Both the position numbers and the translations under genes were made by a program. DNA of 64,000 bases from SMWN01 sp965261165. Lineage in GTDB: Bacteria > Pseudomonadota > Gammaproteobacteria > Eutrophobiales > Eutrophobiaceae. The stretch spans positions 1,488,001-1,552,000 of the forward strand of contig OZ253445.1 in the NCBI GenBank assembly GCA_965261165.1, written 5' to 3'. The notes under the pieces were generated by a model, which was given only the letters and a program-made list of their open reading frames with translations, made no database searches and had not been told where the DNA came from. Shown here piece after piece: positions 63,681 through 64,000 of this stretch. Position 1 is the stretch's first letter, and each line of letters opens with the position of its first letter.

Positions 63681-64000
63681 TCAAGCATGTAAATCGAATA
63701 GATAGTCCAGCCACAAGTTGGATAATTTTTCCTGTACGGTATTTTGCCTGAGGCGGGCATTTAGATTTGGAAAATCTACCCTGTCTAAATCCTGATCCTG
63801 GTTGTAGCAGGAATAAACAAAATATTCTTCGCCCGTATGTGGATCGACATGCTTACACAGACATTGCGCACAGACACCTTTCATCATGCACTGCATAGGG
63901 GAATTGATTGATCCAATTGCAGTATGATCAGGTTTTAGATAGGGCTTTAATTGTTCATGACGTGCTTTTTTGATCGCTTCCATCATTCTGTCAGAACCAA
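63681..64000 (-). CDS. C-terminal part of a FAD/NAD-binding oxidoreductase with a Cys-rich site (runs off the right edge)
   Basis: The frame is open to the window edge, where it reads GSDRMMEAIKKARHEQLKPYL. It then shows SINSPMQCMMKGVCAQCLCKHVDP, with three or four Cys that probably hold an iron-sulfur cluster, and finally VYSCYNQDQDLDRVDFPNL and RQNTVQEKLSNLWLDYLF. This pattern resembles the end of dihydroorotate-dehydrogenase-electron-transfer or sulfide-dehydrogenase/GltD-type flavoproteins, where GSDRMM precedes a CxxxxxCxxC cluster. The FAD and NAD domains lie outside the window, so the exact enzyme is uncertain. Confidence 0.7.
   Translation of the reverse strand, partial: GSDRMMEAIKKARHEQLKPYLKPDHTAIGSINSPMQCMMKGVCAQCLCKHVDPHTGEEYFVYSCYNQDQDLDRVDFPNLNARLRQNTVQEKLSNLWLDYLFDLHA

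Overview
The window looks like a chromosomal segment of a gammaproteobacterium. This rests on family resemblance and gene order, not on a database search. It is AT-leaning, with short intergenic gaps inside conserved operons (ybeD-lipB-lipA, tadA-pncC, purK-purE, pilT-pilU-pilU2, engB/cytochrome c4/resB/ccsA/dsbA). It also carries an unusually heavy load of decayed insertion sequences and short dispersed repeats. Sulfur-linked genes recur: a CysB-type regulator divergent from a TauE/SafE permease, a second TauE/SafE permease, a TusA-like protein and an exported metallo-hydrolase. That fits a sulfur-metabolising bacterium, but it is only suggestive. No rRNA, tRNA, CRISPR array or prophage was recognised.

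Layout. 1-3,100: an IS graveyard (C-terminal stub of an SF1 helicase, IS3-family relics, a broken IS110 transposase). 3,400-7,100: a small FmdB-like protein, an exported metallo-hydrolase behind an odd 17-bp tandem repeat, an IS1595 relic, a TauE permease and cysB. 7,300-9,050: repeats, a small exported coiled-coil protein and a CDP-alcohol phosphatidyltransferase. 9,056-18,000: lipoate synthesis (ybeD, lipB, lipA), xseA, guaB, guaA, tadA, pncC, apbE. 18,800-24,600: metH, flanked by two copies of a private repeat, then purK-purE. 24,700-29,300: an intact IS5-family element, a type II restriction-modification pair with a NotI-like nuclease, and a methylmalonyl-CoA mutase stub fused to an IS5-family relic. 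29,350-38,250: tusA-like gene, response regulator, yggS, three consecutive pilus-retraction ATPase genes, a second TauE permease and an orphan WYL regulator of the CapW/BrxR type. 38,600-47,900: prlC, an SH3-domain membrane protein, an exonuclease III-like gene, rpmE, a secreted nuclease, an M48 lipoprotein protease and uvrD. 48,600-52,400: two small envelope proteins, a ttcA pseudogene with an exact 114-bp internal duplication, a site-2 protease and a dead ISNCY element. 52,700-59,600: engB, cytochrome c4, system II cytochrome c biogenesis (resB, ccsA), a DsbA lipoprotein, a carboxylesterase and an exported MsrA. 59,600-64,000: a nucleotidyltransferase-like protein, a glycosyltransferase, an ABC-2 exporter and the C-terminus of a Cys-rich oxidoreductase.

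The most distinctive non-genic signal is a dispersed repeat family (called family A here). Full copies are about 380-530 bp, with imperfect terminal inverted repeats beginning GAGACC; at least nine copies or fragments are present. It has no transposase and behaves like a MITE. Several copies end just upstream of a gene start (ybeD, tusA, uvrD, the WYL regulator). Two further repeat families (B and C) and a tandem array that creates overlapping six-codon minicistrons upstream of the metallo-hydrolase are also described.
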